DNA from: JBBQZU01 sp038207425
GTDB lineage: Bacteria > Bacteroidota > Bacteroidia > Flavobacteriales_D > Cryomorphaceae
Assembly: GCA_038207425.1 (NCBI GenBank)
Contig: JBBQZU010000002.1
Coordinates: 176,848 to 240,847, forward strand
Direction of reading: 5' to 3'
DNA: 64,000 bases
Below, one piece after another: positions 1 through 9,165 of the stretch (the stretch's first letter is position 1; every line of letters starts with the position of its first letter). The translations under genes were made by a program, and so were the position numbers. The notes beneath the pieces are model-generated. The model was not told the origin of the DNA. It was given only the letters and a program-made list of their open reading frames with translations, and did no database searches.

Positions 1-25
1 AAGTAACAACTAGAAAAGAATAGGT

Positions 26-1396
26 ATGGAAGTTGGAGGCGCAAGGTTGGTACGTACAGGTTCTTTAGAATCGGTTTTTTCGAAAACTTTCTTCTATGGG
101 ATCTTTTTGTTTTTCAGCCTGATGTTAACTTACAGGGTGTTGCTTATCAGCCTTATACCTGAGGTAGAACTCGTGCTCGAAGCCCTATATGAAGTCGTGT
201 TGGTTTTTTATTTTATATACCGTGTTATACGGCGGGTTTCAATAGGCGATTTTAGAGTGAACCTGTTCGAGCTTTACATTCTAGGGCTCATAATTCTTCC
301 TGTTTTTTCATCTGTTGCCGCGCTGAGAGAGTTTGGGCAGCCCATTTATTATGGGTTGGCGAGCCAAAGGGAATTCTATTTGTTTTTGGGCGTCCTAGTG
401 GTTTACAATATGCTCCGGAGTGGAGAAATCACCATCAAAATGGTTGAAAGGGCATTTCTTGTAGTTGCATGGTTTACTGCCCTGATGTTTTATTTCATGA
501 CGCTTTTCACTGATCCGAGGCAGTATATTGATACAGGTTTGGCAGGTGCAAATACGCTTAAGGGCGAATCGGCTTTTTACCGTTTTAATATGGTTTTCAT
601 TTTTTTTGGCAGCATTTACTATTCGGTGAAAGCATTTATTGAACGCAAGCCTTTTTACCTTGCTCATGCTGTTTTCTTTGCCTTCTATTGCGTGGCCTTC
701 AGGCTTGACCGAACTACAATAGCGGTAATGGGAGCTGGCGTTATTGCATTCTTTTTCTTCGAAGTAAGGCTTAACAAAAAGGTCGCATTTCTTCTTGCAT
801 CCTTCGTACCCGGAATATTATTGATCATTTTAGTATATCTTTTTGCTGACAAAACCTTTGACACGTATGAATTGATGTTTAAGGATGCGTTCGCAACATC
901 AACAGGTGGCGTATCGCAGCAAGGTTATGAATCAGTGCGTATATACGAGGCCGGAATTGCACAACAACAAATAGACAAAAACCCTTTCTGGGGAAACGGT
1001 TCGGTTAGCCAGCAATGGGTACCCGGAGGATACAACTATTTCTTCAGGTACTTCTATGCATCTGACGTGGGTTATCTTGGGCAAATTTTTTTGTATGGAT
1101 ACATCGGAGCTGCATTTCTTTACGGACAATATCTTTTGGCGTTATATTATATTCTGCGCATCAAGCATATTACGGGCAACGTGTTCTTATCTACACTGAA
1201 GTTCTTTCTTTTGGCATTGGCACTTGACTCAATTACTACAGGATTTCTAACTGTTTACTCTTCTCAAACAGTAACGGTGGTTATGCTCTTATGCTACTTT
1301 TACGAAATGGATAGGAAGCTGGGAGCTCAGTTAGCTTCAGAACGCGTCGGCAAAAGCCAAGAGAAAAAGACGGCTTTACAACTTAATCAGGGGTAG
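26..1396 (+). CDS. Wzy-like polysaccharide polymerase / O-antigen ligase-like membrane protein
   Basis: A 456-residue, very hydrophobic protein with about ten predicted membrane segments, starting after a short polar N-terminus. A larger polar loop (about residues 280-350) contains the run NPFWGNGS and then ASDVGYLGQ followed by GYIG, an arrangement typical of the periplasmic loop and following helix of Wzy polymerases. Members of this broad superfamily join glycan repeat units or ligate them to a lipid carrier at the outer face of the inner membrane. It lies 16 bp upstream of two sulfotransferases and a WecG-type glycosyltransferase on the same strand, which supports a surface-polysaccharide role. 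Sequence alone does not separate polymerase from ligase. The ATG at 26 is used; anything further upstream is outside the window. Confidence 0.75.
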   Translation: MEVGGARLVRTGSLESVFSKTFFYGIFLFFSLMLTYRVLLISLIPEVELVLEALYEVVLVFYFIYRVIRRVSIGDFRVNLFELYILGLIILPVFSSVAALREFGQPIYYGLASQREFYLFLGVLVVYNMLRSGEITIKMVERAFLVVAWFTALMFYFMTLFTDPRQYIDTGLAGANTLKGESAFYRFNMVFIFFGSIYYSVKAFIERKPFYLAHAVFFAFYCVAFRLDRTTIAVMGAGVIAFFFFEVRLNKKVAFLLASFVPGILLIILVYLFADKTFDTYELMFKDAFATSTGGVSQQGYESVRIYEAGIAQQQIDKNPFWGNGSVSQQWVPGGYNYFFRYFYASDVGYLGQIFLYGYIGAAFLYGQYLLALYYILRIKHITGNVFLSTLKFFLLALALDSITTGFLTVYSSQTVTVVMLLCYFYEMDRKLGAQLASERVGKSQEKKTALQLNQG

Positions 1397-1412
1397 TATC
1401 GTAGCATAAGTT

Positions 1413-2450
1413 ATGGCCCCTTTAATTCTTAAAATGCAAAGCGCCAATAATGGCAAATTAATGATGAATCTATCTGAGTATACCGATTGGCCTTACGAAT
1501 CGCGACCTAATTTTTTTGTAATTGGCGTCGTGAAAGGGGGAACAACTTCTTTATACCATTATCTCGATCAGCATCCAGAGGTTTATTTACCATCAGTTAA
1601 AGAAACCAATCACTTTGCCCGATTTGATATTGATGAAAAACATTTCTTCCCGAACTATGCTCTGGATATAAAATTGGACTTGGACAATTACATTGCCTCA
1701 GGGATGAAAGAGAAAGTACACATCGCGCACGTCAATAATCCGGAACATTACAAAGCACTTTATAATAATGTAGGCTTGCAGAAATCGATAGGCGAAATCA
1801 GCAACTCTTACATGGTTTGTCAATCAGTTGCAAAGGCTATTTACGACTTTAACCCGCAGTCTAAAATTTTAGTGATACTTAGAGACCCCGTCAGTAGAGC
1901 CTGGTCACAGTATCTCATGAATCTAAGAGAATCAAAAACGACTGAAAACGACTTTTTATCTGAGTTAAAAGCTGATTATCAAAGAATTTATAAAGGTTGG
2001 GGCGTGAGCCATCAGTATCTCGAGCTTGGTAATTATAGTCAACAATTGAGCCGATATTTTGAGCTCTTTGGTAGATCACAGGTACATGTTGTGTTTTACG
2101 AACAATACAGAGAAAATCCTCAACTTGTACTAGCTGATATTTGCCGATTTTTAGAAGTACATGCAGAGTTTAAATTCAATTTTTCTGAAGAGTCGAATAA
2201 AGCAAGTATTCCAAGAAGTAAGTATTTGAATAAGCTATTGGTGGGGTCCGGCATGATTAAGGTCATGAAGAAAATGGTGCCAAAAAAATACAGATCGGGC
2301 TTAGCGGGTGTTCTGTATACTGAAAAAGGACTACCTGATATACAGCAACATGAAATTGATTTTCTTGTGGATTATTACAGAGCTGAAGTTGCGGATTTGA
2401 ATAATCTGCTCCATGTAAATACTGGATTATATTGGAAACATTTCGTCTGA
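1413..2450 (+). CDS. PAPS-dependent sulfotransferase
   Basis: A 345-residue soluble protein of the sulfotransferase family. The 5'-phosphosulfate loop is seen at residues about 37-48 (GVVKGGTTSLYHYL) and the 3'-phosphate-binding motif at about 152-165 (ILRDPVSRAWSQY). Such enzymes move sulfate from PAPS to a hydroxyl or amine, here probably a sugar of the glycan made by this locus. The product PAP is cleared by CysQ, encoded at 9166. The ATG at 1413 is used; later in-frame ATGs at 1434 and 1461 would also keep the PAPS loop. The stop overlaps the next gene by 19 bp, so the two sulfotransferases are probably translated together. The acceptor sugar is unknown. Confidence 0.85.
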   Translation: MAPLILKMQSANNGKLMMNLSEYTDWPYESRPNFFVIGVVKGGTTSLYHYLDQHPEVYLPSVKETNHFARFDIDEKHFFPNYALDIKLDLDNYIASGMKEKVHIAHVNNPEHYKALYNNVGLQKSIGEISNSYMVCQSVAKAIYDFNPQSKILVILRDPVSRAWSQYLMNLRESKTTENDFLSELKADYQRIYKGWGVSHQYLELGNYSQQLSRYFELFGRSQVHVVFYEQYRENPQLVLADICRFLEVHAEFKFNFSEESNKASIPRSKYLNKLLVGSGMIKVMKKMVPKKYRSGLAGVLYTEKGLPDIQQHEIDFLVDYYRAEVADLNNLLHVNTGLYWKHFV

Positions 2451-3505
2451 AAAGGGAGAAGTTATCCTATAGTTCTGAAGAGCTCAGAAGCTTGCCTGTT
2501 TTTTTCATTACAGGCAACAGCCGCAGCGGAACTACTATGATGATGCGCATCATGAACAATCACCCACAGGTGTGCAGTATCAACGAGCCGCATTTCTTTG
2601 AAAAAATGTGGAGCCCTGCTGACAGCGGAAAACACATAGATCCTGATTCACAGCGGTCATTATTGTACAGGTTGTTTACAGGACAGAGAGCTGGTTTTTT
2701 TGAAGATGTTGAAGAACATAAACACAAGTATTCTGCCGATGTAGAAATGCTTGTTAGCAAATTTGAGGGGCCAATTTCAAGGCTGGATGTGTATTCCGCT
2801 TTTTTGCATTACGAAACTGAAGTTTCGCAAAAGCTTATACCTTGCGAAAAGACTCCACAGAATGTGTTTTATATCGAAGAGATTCTAAAGCATTTTCCGG
2901 AAGCTAAAATAATTAATATGATTCGCGATCCTCGCGGAGTTATGCTTTCACAAAAGAAGAAATGGAAGCGCAAATATCTAGGAGCCAATTTCATAACAAG
3001 CAAAGAAGTAATAAGACTTCGGATAAATTATCACCCCATAACAATTGCCAAGCTTTGGAATGCCGCCCTTTCGGCATCATCCAAGTACGAAGGAGATACC
3101 CGTGTTATGAATGTGAAGTTTGAATCTATCGCTGATGACACAAACGGTACGTTTACTAACATTTGCTCATTTCTCGGTATCAAGTTCGAAGAAGAGATGC
3201 TCCTTGTGCCACATGCCGGATCATCGACCGAAGCTGACAAGGGCGATGAGTTGGGTATTAGGAAACCTTCAAATCGAAGTTGGTTAGAAAGAGGACTTAC
3301 TCCCACTGAAGTATACATCTGCGAAAAGCTTTGTAAGGGATCCATGAAAAAGTATGGATATAAACCCACTGAATTGAGTCCTAATTGGTTGGCTTTATTT
3401 TGGCAATACCTTTTATTCCCATTCAAACTTGTACTTGCACTGATTTTCAATCTCAACAGAATGAGAAGTATGGCTGATACTCTGAAACGGCGCTTGATAA
3501 AGTAA
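2432..3505 (+). CDS. PAPS-dependent sulfotransferase, second type
   Basis: A 357-residue sulfotransferase clearly different from its upstream neighbour. The PAPS loop is TGNSRSGTTMMMRIM (about residues 28-42) and the 3'-phosphate site is IRDPRGVMLSQ (about 163-173). A hydrophobic stretch near residues 326-345 could be a C-terminal membrane anchor. The start is a TTG at 2432 inside the preceding gene. The first in-frame ATG lies inside the PAPS loop and would destroy it, so a TTG start (2432, or the one near 2490) is likely. It is co-directional with the first sulfotransferase and with the WecG-type gene 3 bp downstream. Two unlike sulfotransferases in one cluster suggest sulfation at two positions or on two sugars (inference). 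Confidence 0.82.
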   Translation: METFRLKREKLSYSSEELRSLPVFFITGNSRSGTTMMMRIMNNHPQVCSINEPHFFEKMWSPADSGKHIDPDSQRSLLYRLFTGQRAGFFEDVEEHKHKYSADVEMLVSKFEGPISRLDVYSAFLHYETEVSQKLIPCEKTPQNVFYIEEILKHFPEAKIINMIRDPRGVMLSQKKKWKRKYLGANFITSKEVIRLRINYHPITIAKLWNAALSASSKYEGDTRVMNVKFESIADDTNGTFTNICSFLGIKFEEEMLLVPHAGSSTEADKGDELGIRKPSNRSWLERGLTPTEVYICEKLCKGSMKKYGYKPTELSPNWLALFWQYLLFPFKLVLALIFNLNRMRSMADTLKRRLIK

Positions 3506-3508
3506 AGG

Positions 3509-4300
3509 ATGAAGAGAGTTCGGCTTTTTGATATGGATTTTGTTTCCGATCATTCTTATGATTCGGTGATCGAAGAATTACTGGCATATAAAAGCGAGAC
3601 AAATACCAGTTGGCCTCTGCTTATTACTCCCAATGTAGATCAGGTTGTGAAGATGCACCGGCAAGAGAATGCAGAGTTGGCATTCCGGTTAAAGAAATCA
3701 CGCTGGATACTGCCCGATGGACAACCTTTGGTGTGGCTCAGCCAACATATTTACGGTATCAACGGACTCAAAAGCCGACTGACAGGGAGTGATTTTTTTC
3801 CTCAGATATGGAGTGCTGTCAAGCTGAATCAGCGAAGCGCTTTCTTTATTTTACCTGAGGCTTCGTTAGGTGAAAAATTTGAAAAAGAATATCCGCAAAT
3901 TCAATTTTTCAGTCCTCCATACTTCAGTTTGACTGATGCTCTGCAAAGAGATGCGATTTTTGCCCGTTCTTTTGATTTAATGTTGACTAATAAACCGGAC
4001 TTCTTATTTATAGGACTTGGTTTTCCGAAACAAGAATCGTTGGCTATAAACCTACTTGAGAAGTTGTCAGAACTGGGCTTGAAGTTGCCGGTTACTATGC
4101 TGTTAGGCGCGTCTTTTGAATTCTATTTCGGTACCAAGAAGAGAGCGCCTTTAATATTTCAAAAATTGGGTTTAGAATTTTTCCACAGGCTGCTCTCTGA
4201 GCCCGGCAGAATGTTTAAGCGATATTTGGTAGATGATCTCGCTTTTTTTCCATTGGCGCTCAAAGAGCGACGAAAGCACAATCGAGCAGGAAAATTATAA
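3509..4300 (+). CDS. WecG/TagA/CpsF family glycosyltransferase
   Basis: A 263-residue GT26-family enzyme. Family landmarks are TPNVDQVVKMHRQ (about residue 40), the WILPDGQPLVWLSQ block (about 65-78; usually ADGxPVVW), RLTGSDF (about 90) and the LGFPKQE motif (about 170). Relatives transfer N-acetylmannosamine or similar sugars onto undecaprenyl-PP-linked GlcNAc in the cytoplasm, an early step of teichoic acid, ECA or exopolysaccharide assembly. It begins 3 bp after the second sulfotransferase and ends tail to tail with the minus-strand glycosyltransferase, overlapping it by 6 bp. Donor and acceptor cannot be told from sequence. Confidence 0.85.
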   Translation: MKRVRLFDMDFVSDHSYDSVIEELLAYKSETNTSWPLLITPNVDQVVKMHRQENAELAFRLKKSRWILPDGQPLVWLSQHIYGINGLKSRLTGSDFFPQIWSAVKLNQRSAFFILPEASLGEKFEKEYPQIQFFSPPYFSLTDALQRDAIFARSFDLMLTNKPDFLFIGLGFPKQESLAINLLEKLSELGLKLPVTMLLGASFEFYFGTKKRAPLIFQKLGLEFFHRLLSEPGRMFKRYLVDDLAFFPLALKERRKHNRAGKL

Positions 4301-5512
4301 ACTTGTTGGGTAATTCAACATTGACTGAATCAAAGCGTCATGCGCTTTGAGTAAATGCTCCCAACTATACTCCTTTCCTTTAATCCGCGAAGCATCGCGC
4401 ATTTCGCTCCATTTTGAAGAATTGCTCAGAAGTGTCAACACATGATCAGCGTATTTTTCCGGATCAGAAGTGAAATAGATTTCAGTTCCGCTCTTTACAT
4501 CTAGGCCTTCTACACCAACACCTGTGGTAACGGTGGGCACTCCCCGATAAAGTGCGTTCAGTAATTTCACTTTGATGCCACTGCCAAACCTAAGCGGCAC
4601 TATAAATACCCTGGACTTATCGTAATACGGCCTTAAATCTTCTATGAATCCTGTAAAATGCACTCTGTCATCACCTCGGGTTGCATCAATAAGTCGCTGA
4701 TCGGGATTTTTTCCAACTATCGTAGTTCGTACTTTGGTATTGGCAGACTTAATAATTGGCCAAACTTTTTCAAACCACCAAATAAGCCCGTCAACGTTTG
4801 CTTCCCACGTAAGTGTACCCACAAATAGTATAGACTCTTCAGCTTTGCTGAATTCTATATTGGGCCATTTAAGCATCTCATCTTCGCCCAGGTGGTAAGT
4901 AATTTCTAATTTTGACCGATCTGCACCTACCTGCACCAATTCTTCAATATCGTTAGGGGCCGCTAAGGTTTTATCACTCTTGCTGATGTATTTTAATTCG
5001 GCGCGGGCTATTCTCTTGGATTCGAGAATGAGAATAAGTTTTTTTAACGGATTAGGCTCAATTTCGGCGAGCCGTTTCCACATTATGAATTCGGCGTTGT
5101 GTTCATGAAGGATTATTTTGCCTTTGAAATTCAAAGGGATATATTGTCCCATTTCATAGTGATCAAGAAACAGTATATCAGCGTCTTTGCTATACTTGTC
5201 AACTTCATTTCGAAATTGATCCAACTTGTTTCGATATACATTTAGTGTATCAGCAAACAAGTAGCTTTTCAGGAGATTGAAAGGGGTTCGTGCCTTTTGG
5301 ATAGAAAATCCCTTATAGCTAATTTTTTTATTGAGCCTATGCAAAAACGTCGACTCATGAAATGAATCGTCGTTTTTGAGTAAAGTCAATACAGTAAGGT
5401 CTGTGTTCACGGCCCAGTGCTCAATAAGCCTCCACGATTTGATTACACCACCACTTATCGGGGGATAGGGTAGCTGCGTGGTAAGAAAAAGTATTTTCGG
5501 CTTTTTTTGCAA
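4295..5512 (-). CDS. GT4-type glycosyltransferase (group 1)
   Basis: A 405-residue GT-B fold glycosyltransferase. The N-terminal Rossmann domain starts KILFLTTQLPYPPISGG, with the loop typical of GT4 enzymes. The C-terminal half has FVGTLTWEANVDGL (about residue 225) and PLRFGSGIKVKLLNALYRG followed by a Pro-Thr-Val-Thr stretch with downstream Glu-Gly, which corresponds to the nucleotide-sugar site. It uses a retaining mechanism and probably adds one sugar to the lipid-linked repeat unit. It is the distal gene of the minus-strand block Wza-like, Wzc-like, GT4, with only 4 bp separating it from the Wzc-like gene, so co-transcription is likely. Sugar specificity is unknown. Confidence 0.83.
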   Translation of the reverse strand: MQKKPKILFLTTQLPYPPISGGVIKSWRLIEHWAVNTDLTVLTLLKNDDSFHESTFLHRLNKKISYKGFSIQKARTPFNLLKSYLFADTLNVYRNKLDQFRNEVDKYSKDADILFLDHYEMGQYIPLNFKGKIILHEHNAEFIMWKRLAEIEPNPLKKLILILESKRIARAELKYISKSDKTLAAPNDIEELVQVGADRSKLEITYHLGEDEMLKWPNIEFSKAEESILFVGTLTWEANVDGLIWWFEKVWPIIKSANTKVRTTIVGKNPDQRLIDATRGDDRVHFTGFIEDLRPYYDKSRVFIVPLRFGSGIKVKLLNALYRGVPTVTTGVGVEGLDVKSGTEIYFTSDPEKYADHVLTLLSNSSKWSEMRDASRIKGKEYSWEHLLKAHDALIQSMLNYPTSL

Positions 5513-5516
5513 AGGG

Positions 5517-7919
5517 TTAAATCCTTTTTAGGATATACCTTAAATTTCCCATAAGGCCTTTTGGCATATTGCGAACGTAGGCATTTTTCTTAGGCATTAA
5601 CCTTAGGCTGATTCCTACCGGAAAGCTCTCAGTTAATACGAAAGCGCATCTTTGTATCGTGTTTTTCAGCTTCAGATGCTCAAGTGCTATTAAGTCGTCA
5701 TTGGTTGTACTATTTCGGCGGGTACACAGCAACGTAAAATCAGCGTAATTTAGAATGTCAATACTTTCACCTACACGGCTTATTGGTGAATTGTCAATTA
5801 TCACGTAGTCGTATTTTGCTTTCAGATCATCTATCGCATCAAAAAGCACTTTTTTCACCCTGTCATTGAGCACAAAGTCCTTACCGACAGTCACAAAATC
5901 TAGATTCTGTATGCCGGTAGATTGCAATGCTTCAGCGGGTTTGTAATTATTTTGTAGTACATCCTTGAGGTTGGTGCCCATACTTACCTGAAAGTATTTA
6001 CTGCTTTCGGGATTTTTAAGATTGCAATCTACCAAAAGGGTTTTGTAGCCAAGCATGGCAGCTTTAGTTGCGAGCATCGTTGCCATGAACGTTTTACCTT
6101 CTTTTTCTTTATAAGAGCTAATAGCAAAAGTGTTTTTGTTCCCAGACGCGGTTTTTAAATTATAAAAGACGGTACCAATTTGCTGAGCGGTCTCTGAGTC
6201 AGGATAGTCAAGAAGTTTTTTTGGCGAGTCAATATTGCTGTATTGAACACTGCCGATACTAGAAATACTTGGAGCATATCTTTCTGCGTTGGTTCCATCA
6301 TCTATTCCGTTACTGAAAGCCCACTTGGATGTTATAATTATGAATCCAATCAAAAATCCGATTGTGAGGGCACCAATTATAGTAAGCAGAGGTGTAGGGA
6401 ATATTGGATCGAAATCAGTTAAGTGGCCTGGTTCTACAATCATATAGTCTGGACCGATAGCAACCAAAGCAATATCAGCTTCTGATTTTCTTGCAGATAA
6501 TGATTCGTATAGTTTGGCATTCATGGTATAATTTCTCTCCATTCTTGCAAGTTGTCGTTGCAGTGTTGGCAGGTCACGCATATTGCCATCTACGTCGGCA
6601 ATACGGCGGTCGAGATTGTCAATCATCATTCTGTTGTTGCGCTGAAAACCATCAACGGTTTTAATGAGTGATGACCTGTTTGCTTCAATCCTATCGTTGA
6701 TTCTTTTGTAGAGAGGATTGCTTTCATTCCCCTGCTCTAAAAGTCTGTTTTTATCCTGCTGAAGCGTGATCAATTCTTCAGTCAATTTTATCATCAGTTC
6801 ATCGCGAATACCAAAAACCTGAGGAGAGATTAACTCACTAAAATCTGTTTTTTCTTCAAGATATTTTTTTAGGTAAGCAAAGTATTGGTCATTAGCTAAA
6901 TAACTAACTTTATTATTTTCAAGTTTCACCGTTGTCTCGAAAAGAAGGCCAGTTTCTCCTTTGAGGCCAGTAACACTATGTGCAGTTTTGAAAACTTCTA
7001 TTTCATCCTCTTGCAGTTCAAGTTGAACATTTATTGCGGCCATTTCGGAATCCAGAAAGTCTATAGAGTTTTTAAGTGCCAATTTTTTTCTACTCAAATG
7101 TTTCTCAATAAAAACATCACCCAAAAGATTCAGAAAATCAATAGGTCTTTGAAATGCACTTCCCGTGAGCTCTACTCCAAATACTGACGACTCAAGCTCT
7201 TCAGCAGCAACTTCCATTGCGTCTATATAATCTCTCGCTAGGTCGTTTATATCGAACATTATGAAGAAATACTGATCATCTTCTGTATCGTTAAGCGTTT
7301 CTATTAGTTTATTTTGAGACACATCTGCCTTAAGAACTCGGAATTTGAAATCATTAACTTGAACCCAATCACCAAAATTGAATTCGTCCTCTATCGCAAA
7401 TTCTACTTGTGTTATCGGATATTCTCCTTCGGCTTCCAGCAGATACTTATTATCGCCAATGAATTTTACGTAAAATGGAGTATTATAAGGTGTTTTATGC
7501 CTTTCGAAGGTATTGAATACGGAATCTAGTTCAACAACTATTGGAGAATTCTTATAAAGTTCCTTACTAAAAAGTCCTTCTTTATAGTAATTGATGGTAC
7601 CCAATCTTTTAAGGGCTTCTTTAACATTTGGCAAACTCCTAAAGCTAACTTTTTGGTTGTTGTAGTAGAAGTCATCCATTTTCGGGATGGTCGACATACG
7701 ATTTACCACCACCGTAGGATCTGTAGGTCCGAAAGGTTTATCAACTACAATGGTTGTCTTTACATTAAAAATAGGTGGTAACGTGAGCAGAAATATAATG
7801 CCCAGAAGCAATACAAAGCCGATACAAGAAACTATGATAGGCCAGCTTCTTATGTAACGGTTGAAGATTCTTCTGAAATCAACCTCGTCTTTTCGGATTA
7901 TTTCTTTTTCGTTGATCAT
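5517..7919 (-). CDS. Wzc-like polysaccharide co-polymerase with tyrosine-kinase domain
   Basis: An 800-residue protein with a Wzz-type N-terminal segment (membrane helix about residues 32-52), a long periplasmic region with coiled coil (about 280-490), a second membrane helix (about 515-540) and a C-terminal BY-kinase ATPase domain. The nucleotide site shows EKEGKTFMAT (Walker A), LLVDCNLKNP (Walker A') and YVIIDNSP (Walker B). It controls chain length and export with the Wza-like partner encoded 1 bp upstream. Two oddities: the usual GEGK is KEGK, and the C-terminal tail holds only two scattered tyrosines instead of the Tyr cluster used for autophosphorylation, so phosphoregulation may be weak or absent. 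Confidence 0.85.
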   Translation of the reverse strand: MINEKEIIRKDEVDFRRIFNRYIRSWPIIVSCIGFVLLLGIIFLLTLPPIFNVKTTIVVDKPFGPTDPTVVVNRMSTIPKMDDFYYNNQKVSFRSLPNVKEALKRLGTINYYKEGLFSKELYKNSPIVVELDSVFNTFERHKTPYNTPFYVKFIGDNKYLLEAEGEYPITQVEFAIEDEFNFGDWVQVNDFKFRVLKADVSQNKLIETLNDTEDDQYFFIMFDINDLARDYIDAMEVAAEELESSVFGVELTGSAFQRPIDFLNLLGDVFIEKHLSRKKLALKNSIDFLDSEMAAINVQLELQEDEIEVFKTAHSVTGLKGETGLLFETTVKLENNKVSYLANDQYFAYLKKYLEEKTDFSELISPQVFGIRDELMIKLTEELITLQQDKNRLLEQGNESNPLYKRINDRIEANRSSLIKTVDGFQRNNRMMIDNLDRRIADVDGNMRDLPTLQRQLARMERNYTMNAKLYESLSARKSEADIALVAIGPDYMIVEPGHLTDFDPIFPTPLLTIIGALTIGFLIGFIIITSKWAFSNGIDDGTNAERYAPSISSIGSVQYSNIDSPKKLLDYPDSETAQQIGTVFYNLKTASGNKNTFAISSYKEKEGKTFMATMLATKAAMLGYKTLLVDCNLKNPESSKYFQVSMGTNLKDVLQNNYKPAEALQSTGIQNLDFVTVGKDFVLNDRVKKVLFDAIDDLKAKYDYVIIDNSPISRVGESIDILNYADFTLLCTRRNSTTNDDLIALEHLKLKNTIQRCAFVLTESFPVGISLRLMPKKNAYVRNMPKGLMGNLRYILKRI

Positions 7920-7920
7920 C

Positions 7921-8745
7921 TTACTCCTTGGTTATAAGTAGGTAAAGTGTTGCTGCAGAAATTACAAGGGCCAGTCCATTATAAACGTTCTGAATGTCAC
8001 GAGTTGCATATTTTTTTCTTCGCTGTGGCTTAACCAATACAATATCATTTGGCTGCAGATAGAAAGCGTCATTGGCAAGAATGTTCTGATCGGTGAGATC
8101 AATGTGATAAAGATGATTAACACCATCCCTGTTTCTAACCACCTTTACTTCTTCTCTACTGGCAAAGTCTGTTGCATCATTTGCTAATCCCATGGCCTCA
8201 AAAATGTTGATTCTGTGGTTATACACAGGGTATCTTCCAGGTTTATTAACCTCGCCTAATACTGTTATGAAGTAATTGAGAAGAAATAATTTAACTGCCG
8301 GATCCACGAAGAATTTAGAAGCGGCCTTATCAACCAGCATTTCGGCTTCAAAAAGGGATTTGCCCATTACATTTATTCTTCCGATAGTAGGAAGTGTAAT
8401 GAAACCTTCTTCATCCAAGGTATATCCCGATAGCACTGGCAGAGCTTGTATAACCCTGGTTTCAGCCATGAAGTGGTTATCCATTCCTCCAAACATCTTG
8501 GAAATTTCCGGGTGTTCAGATTTGAAATAAACAATATCAGCAGTTTGCAACTTGTAGTCTACCGGAACGGAAGTAAAAACAGTATCTGCAAGGTAGAGGT
8601 GGGGTTTCTTTTGGGTATAATCCTGAACATAAACAATCTTTTTGTTCGAAATGCAAGAGCCCAATAGAGCGCCCAAAATAATCAATGGCACGAATCGACG
8701 AAATATTTTCATTAAGGGGCGAGATTTATTATTCAAAGTTGTCAT
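7921..8745 (-). CDS. Wza-like polysaccharide export outer-membrane lipoprotein
   Basis: A 274-residue lipoprotein. The signal sequence ends at the lipobox LGSC (Cys31 from the ATG at 8745, Cys20 if the ATG at 8712 is used; the shorter form gives a more ordinary signal). A Poly_export domain follows (YKLQTADIVYF, then GYTLDEEGFITLPTIGRI) and one SLBB-like domain (FFITVLGEVNKPGRYPV; then PNDIVLVKPQRR). A hydrophobic C-terminal helix (about 252-270) would cross the outer membrane, as in Wza. It is the promoter-proximal gene of the minus-strand export operon. Bacteroidota homologues pair with the Wzc-like protein, as here. Confidence 0.88.
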   Translation of the reverse strand: MTTLNNKSRPLMKIFRRFVPLIILGALLGSCISNKKIVYVQDYTQKKPHLYLADTVFTSVPVDYKLQTADIVYFKSEHPEISKMFGGMDNHFMAETRVIQALPVLSGYTLDEEGFITLPTIGRINVMGKSLFEAEMLVDKAASKFFVDPAVKLFLLNYFITVLGEVNKPGRYPVYNHRINIFEAMGLANDATDFASREEVKVVRNRDGVNHLYHIDLTDQNILANDAFYLQPNDIVLVKPQRRKKYATRDIQNVYNGLALVISAATLYLLITKE

Positions 8746-9165
8746 TTAGTGCTTGAGGCTAAGCTTGAAGAAAAGTTTTTTATGAACAAAGAGACGTAGA
8801 TTTTGCCAACAAGCGTTAGGCAATACTTATTCGAAGGTATAGCGTTTTAGTTACACGGTCATGGTTGTTTTTTGGTTATTCAAATGTCCTGTAATCAAAG
8901 TCTATTCTTCGTTTCGAAATCAACCAAACATTTTCGGCGCAAAACTAAGTGCTTTTTTAATCATTTGCTTGACCATAAACATTTATTTGCATTATCGTCA
9001 TGAATTTTTATCATACAGAGTATTAATATGCTTTATAATAATGATATAGGTCTCAAATACAGTGTTCGATATTCCTGGTTTGGATAATTAGTATTTCGAA
9101 CCGCCAATGAATTTTTTCAGGTAAAACTTAAAATTCCGACTTTTGCATTCCAAAAAATAGTTAGG
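8746..9165 (-). other. 420-bp AT-rich divergent intergenic region
   Basis: This spacer separates the export operon (minus strand) from cysQ (plus strand). Its short open frames have no family resemblance and low-complexity AT-rich codon use, so I call no gene. It must hold the promoters of both flanking units. On the minus strand a TTG followed by TCTCTTTG lies about 25-50 bp before the export operon. On the plus strand GACTTTTG lies about 30 bp before cysQ, one base from the TAnnTTTG consensus. Neither is a full match. No JUMPstart-like or invertible-promoter repeat was seen. Confidence 0.4.

Noticed and set aside
8746..9165. Invertible promoter or phase-variation repeat upstream of the polysaccharide export operon
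   Set aside because: No pair of inverted repeats of useful length was found in the region.
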